Positions 30,561 to 38,249 of a stretch of 64,000 nucleotides of DNA are shown piece by piece. Both the position numbers and the translations under genes were made by a program. This DNA is from Lysobacterales bacterium (GTDB taxonomy: Bacteria; Pseudomonadota; Gammaproteobacteria; Xanthomonadales; UBA2363). The stretch covers positions 99,679 to 163,678 of the forward strand of contig JAHCAT010000010.1 of assembly GCA_019634735.1 (NCBI GenBank), written 5' to 3'. Positions within the stretch are counted from its first letter, which is position 1; each line of letters begins with the position of its first letter. The notes under the pieces were generated by a model. That model did not search any database, had not been told where the DNA came from, and saw nothing but the letters and a program-made list of their open reading frames with translations.

Positions 30561-32234
30561 CTACTGACAGATCCGGGTGCCGATCGGGGTCACGCAGCGG
30601 CGGCCGTCCGGTCCCAGGTTGAAATCGAAGATCTGCCGGTGACGGGCGCCCGACGCGGCGCCGTCTGGAACCTCGAAACGCCACCGCTGGAAAGCCTCCA
30701 GTGCGGCCTGCTCGAAGGCCGCGCTGGCCTGCGCGCCGCCGATGACCCGGACCGAGACCGGCTGGCCCCGATCGTCGATCGAATAGGCGAGCTCCACGCT
30801 GCCTTCCAGGCCCTGCAGACGGGCGGCCCGCGGATAGGTAGGCTGCACGCGGCGCAGCACCCGCGGCAATGGCGCAGCCGTGGCCGGCTCGGCGCGGGCG
30901 GGCGCCGTCGGTGCCGCGGCGAGGATTGCCGGCGCCGCTGCCAGCGGTTCCGGGTCAGGCCTGGACAGCGCCATTGCCTCGGGTGGCGCCGGAACGGCCA
31001 GCGCTGCGGGTGGCGCCTCGATGGCTGCCGCCGGGGGAGATTCCGGCCGCGTGCCGGTTGTCGCCTGGACCGCCTGGATCGAGGTCCCGGCGGGCGGCAG
31101 CGCGGCCAGCGACGGCGCCAGCGGCTGCGGTCGGGGCAGGGCCCCCGGCATGATCGTCAGCGGCGCCGGCGCCTCGGCGGGCGCCAGCACGCGATACAGG
31201 GCCACGAAATCAGGACGGGCCAGGTCGCGGGCGGGATCGGTGCCCAGCAGGTTGACGCCGGCCAGGGCGGTGGCGGCGAACGCCAGGGTGATCACCAGCG
31301 GTGCGCGATCGCGCCGTTGCCGCTTGCCATCGTCGATATGCAGGATGCGGTGCACGCGGTCGGTCAGTTCGCCGCCGGTGGCGGTCAGCAGCGGCAGCGG
31401 AACGGCCTGCCGGAACTGTTCGGCCATGCTCAGCGCCCGGGCGTACTTGAGGCGGTCGACCTTCAGGCCGACCACCAGGTCGTCGCACAGGGTTTCCCGG
31501 GTGCGTTCCAGTTCGCGGCAGACAAGGTGCACGACCGGATGGAAGTAGAGCAGGGTGCGCGCCACCAGGATCAGCACGTTGCTGACCAGGTCGGCGCGGC
31601 GGATGTGCGCCAGCTCATGCAGGATCAGGGTCTCCACCTGGTCGCGCGGCAGGCCCAGCGCCAGGGCAGTGGGCAGCAGGATGACCGGGCGCAGCAGTCC
31701 GTAGACGCCCGGCGCGCTGATCCTCGCGGTCAGGCGCAGGCGCACCTTGCGGGTGATGCCAAGGAGCTGCATCTGCTGGTGCATCAGCGCGAGCAGCGCG
31801 GGCGGTGGCTCGCGGCCTTCGCGCAGGGCGCGGCGCAGCAGGCGCCAGTCGGCCAGCAGCCGGAGCGAGGCCAGCAGGGCGCCCAGGAACCACAGCGACA
31901 CCAGGGGAATCGCCCACGGGCTGCGCCCCGGCTCAGACGCCTCCATGACCGCGCGGGCGTCGGCGGCGGACAGCGCCGAAGCATGGGCCGCGACCGCCGG
32001 GACAGTGCCTGCCTGACCGGCCTCGGGCGCCGAGAGCGTGACAAAGGTGACGATCGGCAAGGCCAGGCAGGCCACCAGAGCCACCAGGGCACAGGCATGG
32101 CGCCAGCGGTGCGAGGGCGACAGGCGGCGCAGCAGCAGCCAGCCGGCGCCGATCAGCAGGCCCTGCCAGACGAAATGCAGCAGGGTCCACGCCAGGGTGT
32201 GGGCAAAGGCGATCACGGCGTCCGTCAACGGCAT
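30561..32234 (-). CDS. BlaR1/MecR1-type M56 metallopeptidase fused to a TonB C-terminal domain
   Basis: A 557-residue inner-membrane protein. Hydrophobic helices lie at about 12-35, 48-68 and 107-125. The zinc motif HELAH (206-210) sits in ETLILHELAHIRRADL, and a fourth helix is near 285-305. A Pro/Ala-rich linker (about 330-450) leads to a TonB-type C-terminal domain (VQPTYPRAARLQGLEGSVEL, then FEQAALEAFQRWRFEV). It replaces the penicillin-binding sensor of true BlaR1, so beta-lactam sensing is unlikely. The ATG is 15 bp after blaI. It likely cleaves the partner repressor on an unknown periplasmic cue. Two Cys at the end (CVTPIGTRIC) may form a disulfide. Confidence 0.85.
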   Translation of the reverse strand: MPLTDAVIAFAHTLAWTLLHFVWQGLLIGAGWLLLRRLSPSHRWRHACALVALVACLALPIVTFVTLSAPEAGQAGTVPAVAAHASALSAADARAVMEASEPGRSPWAIPLVSLWFLGALLASLRLLADWRLLRRALREGREPPPALLALMHQQMQLLGITRKVRLRLTARISAPGVYGLLRPVILLPTALALGLPRDQVETLILHELAHIRRADLVSNVLILVARTLLYFHPVVHLVCRELERTRETLCDDLVVGLKVDRLKYARALSMAEQFRQAVPLPLLTATGGELTDRVHRILHIDDGKRQRRDRAPLVITLAFAATALAGVNLLGTDPARDLARPDFVALYRVLAPAEAPAPLTIMPGALPRPQPLAPSLAALPPAGTSIQAVQATTGTRPESPPAAAIEAPPAALAVPAPPEAMALSRPDPEPLAAAPAILAAAPTAPARAEPATAAPLPRVLRRVQPTYPRAARLQGLEGSVELAYSIDDRGQPVSVRVIGGAQASAAFEQAALEAFQRWRFEVPDGAASGARHRQIFDFNLGPDGRRCVTPIGTRICQ

Positions 32235-32249
32235 GGCCTGGGCTCTCCC

Positions 32250-32645
32250 TCAGTTTTTCTTGTCGTTGTCGAGCTGGTCGAGCAGGGCGCGGATCTGCGC
32301 CAGTTCCTCGGCACTGGCGGGCGGCGCCGAGCCCAGCGCCTGCAGCACCAGCTGGGAGCTGGAGCCGTTGAAGACCCGGTCGACCACGTCGCTGAGGAAG
32401 CGCTTCTGCGTGCTGGACTGGCTGACCGCGGCGCGGTAGCTGTGCGCGCGCTGCGATTCGTCGCGTTCGACCAGGCCCTTGCCGTGCATGATCTGCAACA
32501 GCTTGAGCGCAGTCGTGTAGCTGGTCTCGTCGGGCTGGTACAGCGCCTCGAAGATCTCGCGCACCGTGCACGGACCCTTCAGCCAGAGCACCTGCAGGAT
32601 GGCCAGTTCGGCCTCGGTGGGTTTATTGCTGGGGGTTCGGCCCAT
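32250..32645 (-). CDS. BlaI/MecI/CopY-family transcriptional repressor
   Basis: A 131-residue winged-helix repressor. The start (PTEAELAILQVLWLKGPCTV) and recognition helix region (TSYTTALKLLQIMHGKGLV) match the family; the cleavage-site region lies near RAHSYRAAVSQSST, and a C-terminal dimerisation helix follows. It precedes the M56/TonB gene in the same operon and presumably represses it. The promoter at 32682-32709 carries a palindrome over its -10. The gene's true targets beyond its own operon are not visible here. Confidence 0.9.
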   Translation of the reverse strand: MGRTPSNKPTEAELAILQVLWLKGPCTVREIFEALYQPDETSYTTALKLLQIMHGKGLVERDESQRAHSYRAAVSQSSTQKRFLSDVVDRVFNGSSSQLVLQALGSAPPASAEELAQIRALLDQLDNDKKN

Positions 32646-32681
32646 GGTGTTCTGCCCGGCCCGGAATGGGGCCCAGGCCAG

Positions 32682-32709
32682 ATCGTACGATACCCGTCGT
32701 AAATGTCAA
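32682..32709 (-). promoter_or_regulatory. blaI-operon promoter with palindromic operator
   Basis: On the minus strand TTGACA (32704-32709), a 16-bp spacer and TACGAT (32682-32687) form a near-consensus sigma-70 promoter 37 bp before the blaI ATG. The -10 overlaps the perfect palindrome ATCGTACGAT (32682-32691), and a further TACGAC half-site lies between the two hexamers. This is a likely BlaI binding site and would give autorepression. Confidence 0.65.
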
Positions 32710-32909
32710 ATCTCGCGGCGCGCGGGCCAGCCCTGGCACCGATGCCCGGCCGGGACCGGACCAGACAGGTCCGCGCAGGACTTCAGGGCCGGCATGAAAA
32801 CCGCCGCGCAAGGCCTTGATTCGAGCATGCCGCGCAGGTCTTCATGGTCCCGGCCCCAAGTTGCCGTGGCCGGGTCGTGCGCGTCGACCTCTGGCATCCC
32901 CGGCGTAGG

Positions 32910-33833
32910 TCAATCCGGCTCGGCTGTCGGTGGCTCGCGCCGTGCGGCCAGGGCCCGGCCGGCACGACTGGCGTTGTCGCGGCCGAGCGACCGGGAAATC
33001 CAGTCGCCCGTGTCGGCCAGCCGCGCCAGGTCGACGCCGGTGGCCAGTCCCAGGCCATGCAGCAGGTAGACGACGTCCTCGCTGGCGACGTTGCCGGTTG
33101 CGCCGCGCGCGTACGGGCAACCGCCCAGGCCGGCCACCGAGCTGTCGACGACAGTGATCCCCTCGTCCAGGCAGGCAAGCAGATTCGCCAGCGCCTGACC
33201 GTAGGTATCGTGGAAGTGCACGGCCAGCCTGGCCACGGGGACTTCGGTGGCAACCGCCCGCACCATGGCGGCCGCCCGGCGCGCAGTCCCCACGCCGATG
33301 GTGTCGCCCAGCGAGATCTCCCGGCAGCCCATGTCATGCAGGGCACTGGCGACCCGCACCACGTCGGCGACCGGGACCTCGCCCTGGTAGGGGCAGCCCA
33401 GCACGGTGGACACGTAGCCGCGCACCGGGACCCCGGCCTCCGCGGCGCGCACCATCACCGGCGCGAAGCGCTGCAGCGACTCCTGGATCGAGGCATTGGT
33501 GTTGCGTTGGCTGAACGCCTCGGAGGCGGCGGTGAACACCGCCACCTCGCGGGCACCGGCGGCCAGCGCCCGCTCCAGGCCCATGAGGTTGGGCACCAGG
33601 ACCGGGTAGGACACCGCGGTCCGCGGCACCAGGTCGGCCATCACCTGCTCCGCGTCGGCGAGCTGCGGCACCCATTTCGGGCTGACGAAACTGGTCGCCT
33701 CGACGTGGCGCAGCCCGCAGTCGGACAGGCGGTGGATCAGTTCGACCTTGGTTGCGGTCGGGACGAGCGTCTTCTCGTTCTGCAGCCCGTCGCGCGGGCC
33801 GACCTCGACGATGCGGATGGCAGGTTCTGGCAT
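32910..33833 (-). CDS. mvaB: Hydroxymethylglutaryl-CoA lyase
   Basis: A 307-residue TIM-barrel enzyme cleaving HMG-CoA to acetoacetate and acetyl-CoA in leucine and ketone-body degradation. The start (RIVEVGPRDGLQNEK) carries the metal/substrate residues. The signature SVAGLGGCPYARGATGNVAS contains the catalytic loop Cys, and HFHDTYGQALAN the metal His residues. Length fits the bacterial family. It is isolated here: no leucine-degradation genes (liu cluster) are adjacent in the window. The gene reads away from the tmRNA. Confidence 0.93.
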   Translation of the reverse strand: MPEPAIRIVEVGPRDGLQNEKTLVPTATKVELIHRLSDCGLRHVEATSFVSPKWVPQLADAEQVMADLVPRTAVSYPVLVPNLMGLERALAAGAREVAVFTAASEAFSQRNTNASIQESLQRFAPVMVRAAEAGVPVRGYVSTVLGCPYQGEVPVADVVRVASALHDMGCREISLGDTIGVGTARRAAAMVRAVATEVPVARLAVHFHDTYGQALANLLACLDEGITVVDSSVAGLGGCPYARGATGNVASEDVVYLLHGLGLATGVDLARLADTGDWISRSLGRDNASRAGRALAARREPPTAEPD

Positions 33834-34017
33834 GCCGTCAGACTACCAGCCGACCTCGCACGCCGGGTGCACGGGGCGCAACGCCGACCAAGAGGCTGCG
33901 GTCGGGACGGCCTCCGGTTACGGGGCGAAGGATCAAGGCAGCGCCAGGCGCATCGTCTGCCTCCGGCCCGCGAGCGCCAACGATGTCCGCCTGGATCCGC
34001 GGTGAGCCGCGACAACC

Positions 34018-34051
34018 AGAAAAAAGGGCCCGGAGGTCGTCCGGGCCCTTT
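34018..34051 (-). terminator. Rho-independent terminator of tmRNA
   Basis: On the minus strand an 11-bp stem (AAGGGCCCGGA / TCCGGGCCCTT, 34040-34050 with 34024-34034), a 5-nt loop and a run of T follow directly after the tmRNA 3' end. It is the best intrinsic terminator in the window. Confidence 0.9.
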
Positions 34052-34057
34052 CGGGAG

Positions 34058-34411
34058 TGGTGGAGGCGGCGGGAATCGAACCCGCGTCCGGAAGCACTCG
34101 ACCCCAGGTCCTACATGCTTAGCGCGCCGTTTGATCTCGCCCTCCGGCAACACGGCGCGCAAAGCGCACCGGCGGGCCAGCCTGCTTGATTTAACCCGGC
34201 GCCGGCAGGCGGCAGCATCGGGCGGTCCTGTGACAGTGACCCGGACTCCGCAGGCACAGGCACGAGCGGGTCCGGGGCTTAGGCCTTAAGCGGCCAGTGC
34301 GTAGTTGTCGTCGTTGGCAACTATGGTTTTGCCACTGGATTAACGAGGAAAGTAGCCCCCTCGGCATGCACCCAGCGATGTTGCGACCCCCGTCGAAGCC
34401 AGGTCGCCCCC
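34058..34411 (-). ncRNA. ssrA: tmRNA (ssrA), tag ANDDNYALAA
   Basis: A 354-nt transfer-messenger RNA that rescues stalled ribosomes and tags the nascent chain for proteolysis. The 5' end GGGGGCGACCTGGCTTCGAC pairs with the 3' end (CGCCTCC before an encoded ACCA) as a 7-bp acceptor stem. A T-arm (GGTTCGATTCCC type) sits near the 3' end. The resume codon is GCC at 34316-34318 and the tag frame runs to a TAA at 34286-34288, encoding ANDDNYALAA; adding the alanine from the tRNA part gives AANDDNYALAA. E. coli has E in place of the second D. SmpB is not in the window. Confidence 0.95.
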
Positions 34412-34424
34412 GTTGGACGACGCC

Positions 34425-34453
34425 AGTATGGGGGTGCCGTCGGGGGGGCGCAA
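34425..34453 (-). promoter_or_regulatory. ssrA: Candidate tmRNA promoter
   Basis: On the minus strand TTGCGC (34448-34453), 17 bp, CATACT (34425-34430). The -10 lies 13 bp before the mature 5' end, leaving room for 5' processing by RNase P. Motif match only. Confidence 0.45.
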
Positions 34454-34589
34454 GCACAGGACCGGGGCGCTGGACAGCCGCCGTTCGGTTCGAAGGCGGC
34501 CCGGACGGCCCGGACGGGGCTGCGTTGGTCGCATGCCCCGTGTCCGTTCCGCGGTCCGCGCCTGCGTCGACGCGTCGCCGGCCCGCCGA

Positions 34590-35057
34590 TCAGTCGCGCA
34601 GCGACTGCAGCGGATTCTGCCGGCGGATCTGCTCGTGGGCCGCGTGACGGTCGAGATCGCGCTGTGCGCGGCTCCGGCAGTCGGTGGTCGGGATGTTGGA
34701 GCCGACCGGTCGCACGCGTTGGCACACGACATCGTTGGACTTGTCGCCGCTGCGGGCGACCTTGGGCGCGAGCAGGGCGTTGAACCGGATCTGCTCGGCG
34801 CGGATGCGGCTGGCGTTGGCAGGCCGGTCCTCGGCAAGCCACTGCTCCAGCCGCTCCAGGGAGCGCAACGCCTGGCGCTGTTCGGACCGGCTCAGGGAGC
34901 GCGGCTCCGCGGCACGGTGCAGGTTGGCCCGGATCGACTCGGCGACGGCCGGGAAGATGTCGGCATCCAGCTCGTCGTCGCTGATGAGGAAGGTGTTGGC
35001 GTGCGCGGCGGCCGAGATCAGCAGGGCTGCTGCGAGGGAAGCGAGGGTACGGATCAT
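34590..35057 (-). CDS. Small secreted protein, copy A of a tandem family
   Basis: A 155-residue exported protein of unknown function. The signal peptide MIRTLASLAAALLISAAAHA precedes NTFLISDDELDADIFPAVAE. The ATG at 35057 follows GGAGA at a normal distance; the ATG at 35063 is too close to it. The body is helical and Arg/Leu rich (RSLERLEQWLAEDRP) and ends with a two-Cys segment, CQRVRPVGSNIPTTDC, that could form a disulfide loop. It matches copy B at 35534-36001 through most of its length. A third, decayed copy lies between them. The gene reads toward the tmRNA. Confidence 0.75.
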   Translation of the reverse strand: MIRTLASLAAALLISAAAHANTFLISDDELDADIFPAVAESIRANLHRAAEPRSLSRSEQRQALRSLERLEQWLAEDRPANASRIRAEQIRFNALLAPKVARSGDKSNDVVCQRVRPVGSNIPTTDCRSRAQRDLDRHAAHEQIRRQNPLQSLRD

Positions 35058-35101
35058 GGTCATTCTCCGATCTTGGAGTCATTGCGTAAGGGGAACGAAG
35101 T

Positions 35102-35491
35102 CTACATTGGCAACCTGGATGGCCGGCCCGATCGGTCCGGTCGGGCGTACATCCCACCCGCGGCCAGGTTGACGCTGACGGAGCAGGCGACAGAAGGGCC
35201 GGCGCCCTCCGTCCGGCCATCGGCGACCGGCCTGATCGCCGCAGCCGCCTGCGGGCGACGGGCGGCGCCGGGTCGTTGCGGCTGGCGCTCGAGGGCGCAC
35301 AGCGCCTGGCGCCGCCGGGACGGGCCCGACGAATGCGGCCCGGCGGCGCGGTGCGGGTTCGACTGGCTCGACTCGGCGACCCCGGGGAACCCCGCCGGAT
35401 CGGGTTCCCGGTCGGTGACCCGGAAGGTGCCGGCGTGGAGGGTCACCGAAACCTGTGGCGTGGCGAAGAGTCCGGCGCGGGTGCGGGCCAT
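35102..35491 (-). pseudogene. Decayed middle copy of the small secreted-protein family
   Basis: A 129-codon frame with a GAGGAG ribosome site and ATG that aligns without gaps to copy A at its N-terminus: MARTRAGLFATPQVSVTLHA stands opposite MIRTLASLAAALLISAAAHA. The signal peptide has lost its hydrophobic core through substitutions. FPGVAESSQSNPHRAAGPHS still mirrors FPAVAESIRANLHRAAEPRS, and RRRQALCALERQ mirrors EQRQALRSLERL. The C-terminal half, including the two-Cys loop, is unrecognisable. It could instead be a fast-diverging intracellular protein, but loss of both signal peptide and Cys loop favours decay. Confidence 0.65.
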
Positions 35492-35533
35492 GGTGGTCTC
35501 CTCGGGTGTCGGGTCGTCCGGCGGCGTGGCGAC

Positions 35534-36001
35534 CTACATCGACCGACGACGTTGCTCGTCGGACAGGGCATCACGCGCGGCCTCCTGCTCGGCTGCGAGC
35601 TGCTCGCGGGTCTTGCACTCGGTGACCGGGATGTTCGAGCCGATCGGGCGCACCCGCTTGCACACCAGGTTGCTGCGTTCATTGCCGCGGCTGGCCACCT
35701 GGGGTGCGATCAGCGCGTTGATGCGACGCTGCTCGGCATGGATGCGCGGCTGGTTGCCGGAGGCATCCTCGGCCAGCCAGCCCTCGATCCGCGCCAGCGA
35801 CTGCAGGACCCGCTCGCGCTGGCCGCTGCTCAGGCCATGGCCGGTCGACCCGGCCAGGTTCGCCCGCAGCTCCTGGGCCGCCGCAGGAAAGCTGTCCGCG
35901 GAGAGATCATCCTCGGTCAGCACCTTGAGGTTGCTGGCGAACAGGGGCAGCGCCAGGAAGGTGGCGGTGAGTAGGGCGGACAGCGTGGTCAGGCGATTCA
36001 T
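35534..36001 (-). CDS. Small secreted protein, copy B of a tandem family
   Basis: A 155-residue exported protein, the same length as copy A. Signal peptide MNRLTTLSALLTATFLALPL; then LKVLTEDDLSADSFPAAAQE, matching ISDDELDADIFPAVAE of copy A. The helical core (LQSLARIEGWLAEDASGNQ) and the two-Cys segment CKRVRPIGSNIPVTEC are conserved. GGAGA lies 4 bp before the ATG. A plausible promoter lies at 36030-36057. Function unknown; two copies with near-identical Cys loops suggest an extracytoplasmic role under selection. Confidence 0.75.
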   Translation of the reverse strand: MNRLTTLSALLTATFLALPLFASNLKVLTEDDLSADSFPAAAQELRANLAGSTGHGLSSGQRERVLQSLARIEGWLAEDASGNQPRIHAEQRRINALIAPQVASRGNERSNLVCKRVRPIGSNIPVTECKTREQLAAEQEAARDALSDEQRRRSM

Positions 36002-36029
36002 GGGGTCTCCATCGGTCTTCTTGCGAGGG

Positions 36030-36057
36030 AAATACGATTTGGCTCGTAGGAAGTCAA
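36030..36057 (-). promoter_or_regulatory. Candidate promoter of copy B
   Basis: On the minus strand TTGACT (36052-36057), 16 bp, GTATTT (36030-36035), about 30 bp before the ATG at 36001, in a locally AT-richer stretch. Motif match only. Confidence 0.45.
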
Positions 36058-36245
36058 CGGCAGTACCGGCAGACGAGTCCCCGACGCGTCAGGGCGAGTT
36101 CCGGGGAGCCATGGGCACCCGCAACGGCACGGTCTCCACCGGCTCCGCCTCCAGCGCCCTTCGGGTGCCGTCTGGACTTACGAACGTCATCGTACAGCGC
36201 AAGAATTACGAAGAACTTCGTGGTTGTCAAGCCCGTTCCCGCGGT

Positions 36246-37127
36246 TCAGATGGCTGGCGGCGCGCTGCTTCGGAGGCCGCCGCGCAGGACAGTGGCCGGC
36301 TGCATGGACTGACCGTCGGCCACCCTGGCCACGGCGGCCTGGTCCGCGCCGGAAAGCGCGGCCAGCGCCAGCCAGCCGCCCTCGCCGTCGTCGACGGCAT
36401 CCACCAGTTCGCCGAGCGCCTGGTCATCGGCAGCCAGCGCCCGCCAGCCACTGGCGGGGACGCTGCCTGCGCCGCGCAGCAGGGCCGGGCCGCGCTTGCT
36501 CTGTCCCAGATAGTGCATGCGGGCGACGATTTCCTGGCCCGGATAGCAACCCTTGCGCAGACTGAGGGCAGGCAGCGTGTCCAGTCCCAGCCACTGGGGG
36601 ACGAAGCGGCCGGTACCCGGCCCGTCCGGACGCAGCCACGGCAGGCCCAGGCGCAGGTCGGCGGCATGCCAGGCATCGACGACACGCGCCCCGGCCAGTG
36701 GCGCCGCGCCGCTTGCCAGCAGGCGCAGGTGGCGCGGTCCGATCAGCGGGTCGTCGGGCAGGGGAAACTCGCCGGCCGTCCCGGTTGCGGCGCCGGCGAC
36801 GCCGGCGAGCGTGCGCTCCCGGTCCGGCAGCAGCTGCAGCTTGCTGCGGAAGCGAAAGCGCGCGAGCGCGGTCGCCAGCGCCTCGGCCCCGCCAGCGGGC
36901 AGCCAGGCGAGCAGGCGCTGGTCGTCTTCGCGCAGCAGGCCGAACAACGCCTGCAGCCGGCCCTTGGCATCCAGCCAGCCGTTCCACTGCCAGCCGCCCA
37001 ACGCCAGTGCCTCGACGTCGTTCATGAGCTGCGCCTGCGCGAAGGCCAGGGCGTCGGGTCCGGTGATCGATAGCAACTCGCCCTGCGGCAGGGCGAACGG
37101 GTGACTGGGTATTTCGGGGTGCGTCAT
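36246..37127 (-). CDS. ygfZ: Folate-dependent Fe-S cluster protein YgfZ/IBA57
   Basis: A 293-residue GcvT-like protein that supports Fe-S cluster enzymes through tetrahydrofolate. The diagnostic KGCYPGQE motif, with its essential Cys, occurs in LRKGCYPGQEIVARMHYLG. The N-terminal ITGPDALAFAQAQLMNDVEA segment is the family's folate-domain start. The start at 37127 gives MTHPEIPSHPFALPQGE; an ATG 33 bp upstream is less likely. It is divergent from the succinate dehydrogenase locus, a fitting neighbour because SdhB carries three Fe-S clusters. Confidence 0.92.
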   Translation of the reverse strand: MTHPEIPSHPFALPQGELLSITGPDALAFAQAQLMNDVEALALGGWQWNGWLDAKGRLQALFGLLREDDQRLLAWLPAGGAEALATALARFRFRSKLQLLPDRERTLAGVAGAATGTAGEFPLPDDPLIGPRHLRLLASGAAPLAGARVVDAWHAADLRLGLPWLRPDGPGTGRFVPQWLGLDTLPALSLRKGCYPGQEIVARMHYLGQSKRGPALLRGAGSVPASGWRALAADDQALGELVDAVDDGEGGWLALAALSGADQAAVARVADGQSMQPATVLRGGLRSSAPPAI

Positions 37128-37197
37128 TGGCGGCTTCCGGGCGTTTCGCGCGACCTGCACGGCGGCGGCCCGACCATCGCGGCCGGCGCTTCCGCAT

Positions 37198-37404
<207 letters not shown>

Positions 37405-37466
37405 CGGGCCCCGGCCCGGCCGGCCCGGCCGCGCCGCAGCCCGACCACGGACGGAGTGAACAGCCC

Positions 37467-37850
37467 ATGCGCGAACGACCCTTGTCGCCGCATCTGCAGG
37501 TGTACCGCTGGCCCTTGTCGATGGCACTGTCGATCCTGCATCGCGCGTCGGGTGGTTTCCTGGCGGTCGGCAGCGCCATGCTGGTCTGGTGGCTGATGAC
37601 GGTCGCTTCCGGCGGCGAGGCGCATGCGCGCTTCCTGGCATGTGCGGATTCGCTGGTCGGCCGGACCCTGCTGCTGCTGTGGACCGCCGCCCTGGTCTAC
37701 CACCTGCTCAACGGCGTGCGCCACCTGGCCTGGGACGCCGGCTGGGGCTACGAGAAGTCGCGCACCCGTGCGACCGGCATCGCGGTGGTGATCGGCACCG
37801 TCGTGCTGACCGCGGCAATCTGGCTGCTGGCGCGCGGAGGTGCGGCATGA
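37467..37850 (+). CDS. sdhC: Succinate dehydrogenase cytochrome b556 subunit
   Basis: A 127-residue membrane anchor of complex II binding haem b and ubiquinone. RPLSPHLQVYRWPLSMALSI followed by LHRASGGFLAVG is the SdhC signature; three transmembrane helices follow, with the haem-ligand His in VYHLLNGVRHLAWD. GGAGTG precedes the ATG. Its stop overlaps the sdhD ATG (ATGA). Confidence 0.95.
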   Translation: MRERPLSPHLQVYRWPLSMALSILHRASGGFLAVGSAMLVWWLMTVASGGEAHARFLACADSLVGRTLLLLWTAALVYHLLNGVRHLAWDAGWGYEKSRTRATGIAVVIGTVVLTAAIWLLARGGAA

Positions 37851-38245
37851 GCGCGCGGGCCCGGCAGTTGCGAACGCCGCTCAAGCGCGTCAAGGGCCTG
37901 GGCGCGGCCGGCAGCGGTGGCACCCGGCACTTCTGGCTGCAGCGGCTGACCGCGATCGCACTGGTGCCGCTGTCGTTGTGGTTCGTGTTCACCGTCGTCG
38001 CCCTGGTCGGCCAGGATCCCTTCGTGGTCCGCGCCCGGCTCGCCGAGCCGGTCACCGGCATGCTGATGATCGCCTTCATCGGCGCCCTTTTCTGGCACGC
38101 CCAGCTCGGCCTGCAGGTGATCGTCGAGGACTACGTGCACACCCGCTGGCTGGAGGTGGCGCTACAGGTCGCCATCAAGTTCGCGGCGCTGGCAGGCGCC
38201 CTCCTGGCGGCCCTGTCCGTCATTCGCATCGCATTGGGCAACTGA
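37847..38245 (+). CDS. sdhD: Succinate dehydrogenase hydrophobic membrane anchor subunit
   Basis: A 132-residue subunit with three transmembrane helices. The start [18 protein letters not shown] and [17 protein letters not shown] are typical of SdhD in this group; the haem-ligand His is probably in [17 protein letters not shown], where DYVH provides the ubiquinone-site Asp-Tyr. It overlaps sdhC by 4 bp and ends 4 bp before sdhA. Confidence 0.94.
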   Translation: MSARARQLRTPLKRVKGLGAAGSGGTRHFWLQRLTAIALVPLSLWFVFTVVALVGQDPFVVRARLAEPVTGMLMIAFIGALFWHAQLGLQVIVEDYVHTRWLEVALQVAIKFAALAGALLAALSVIRIALGN

Positions 38246-38249
38246 GCGC

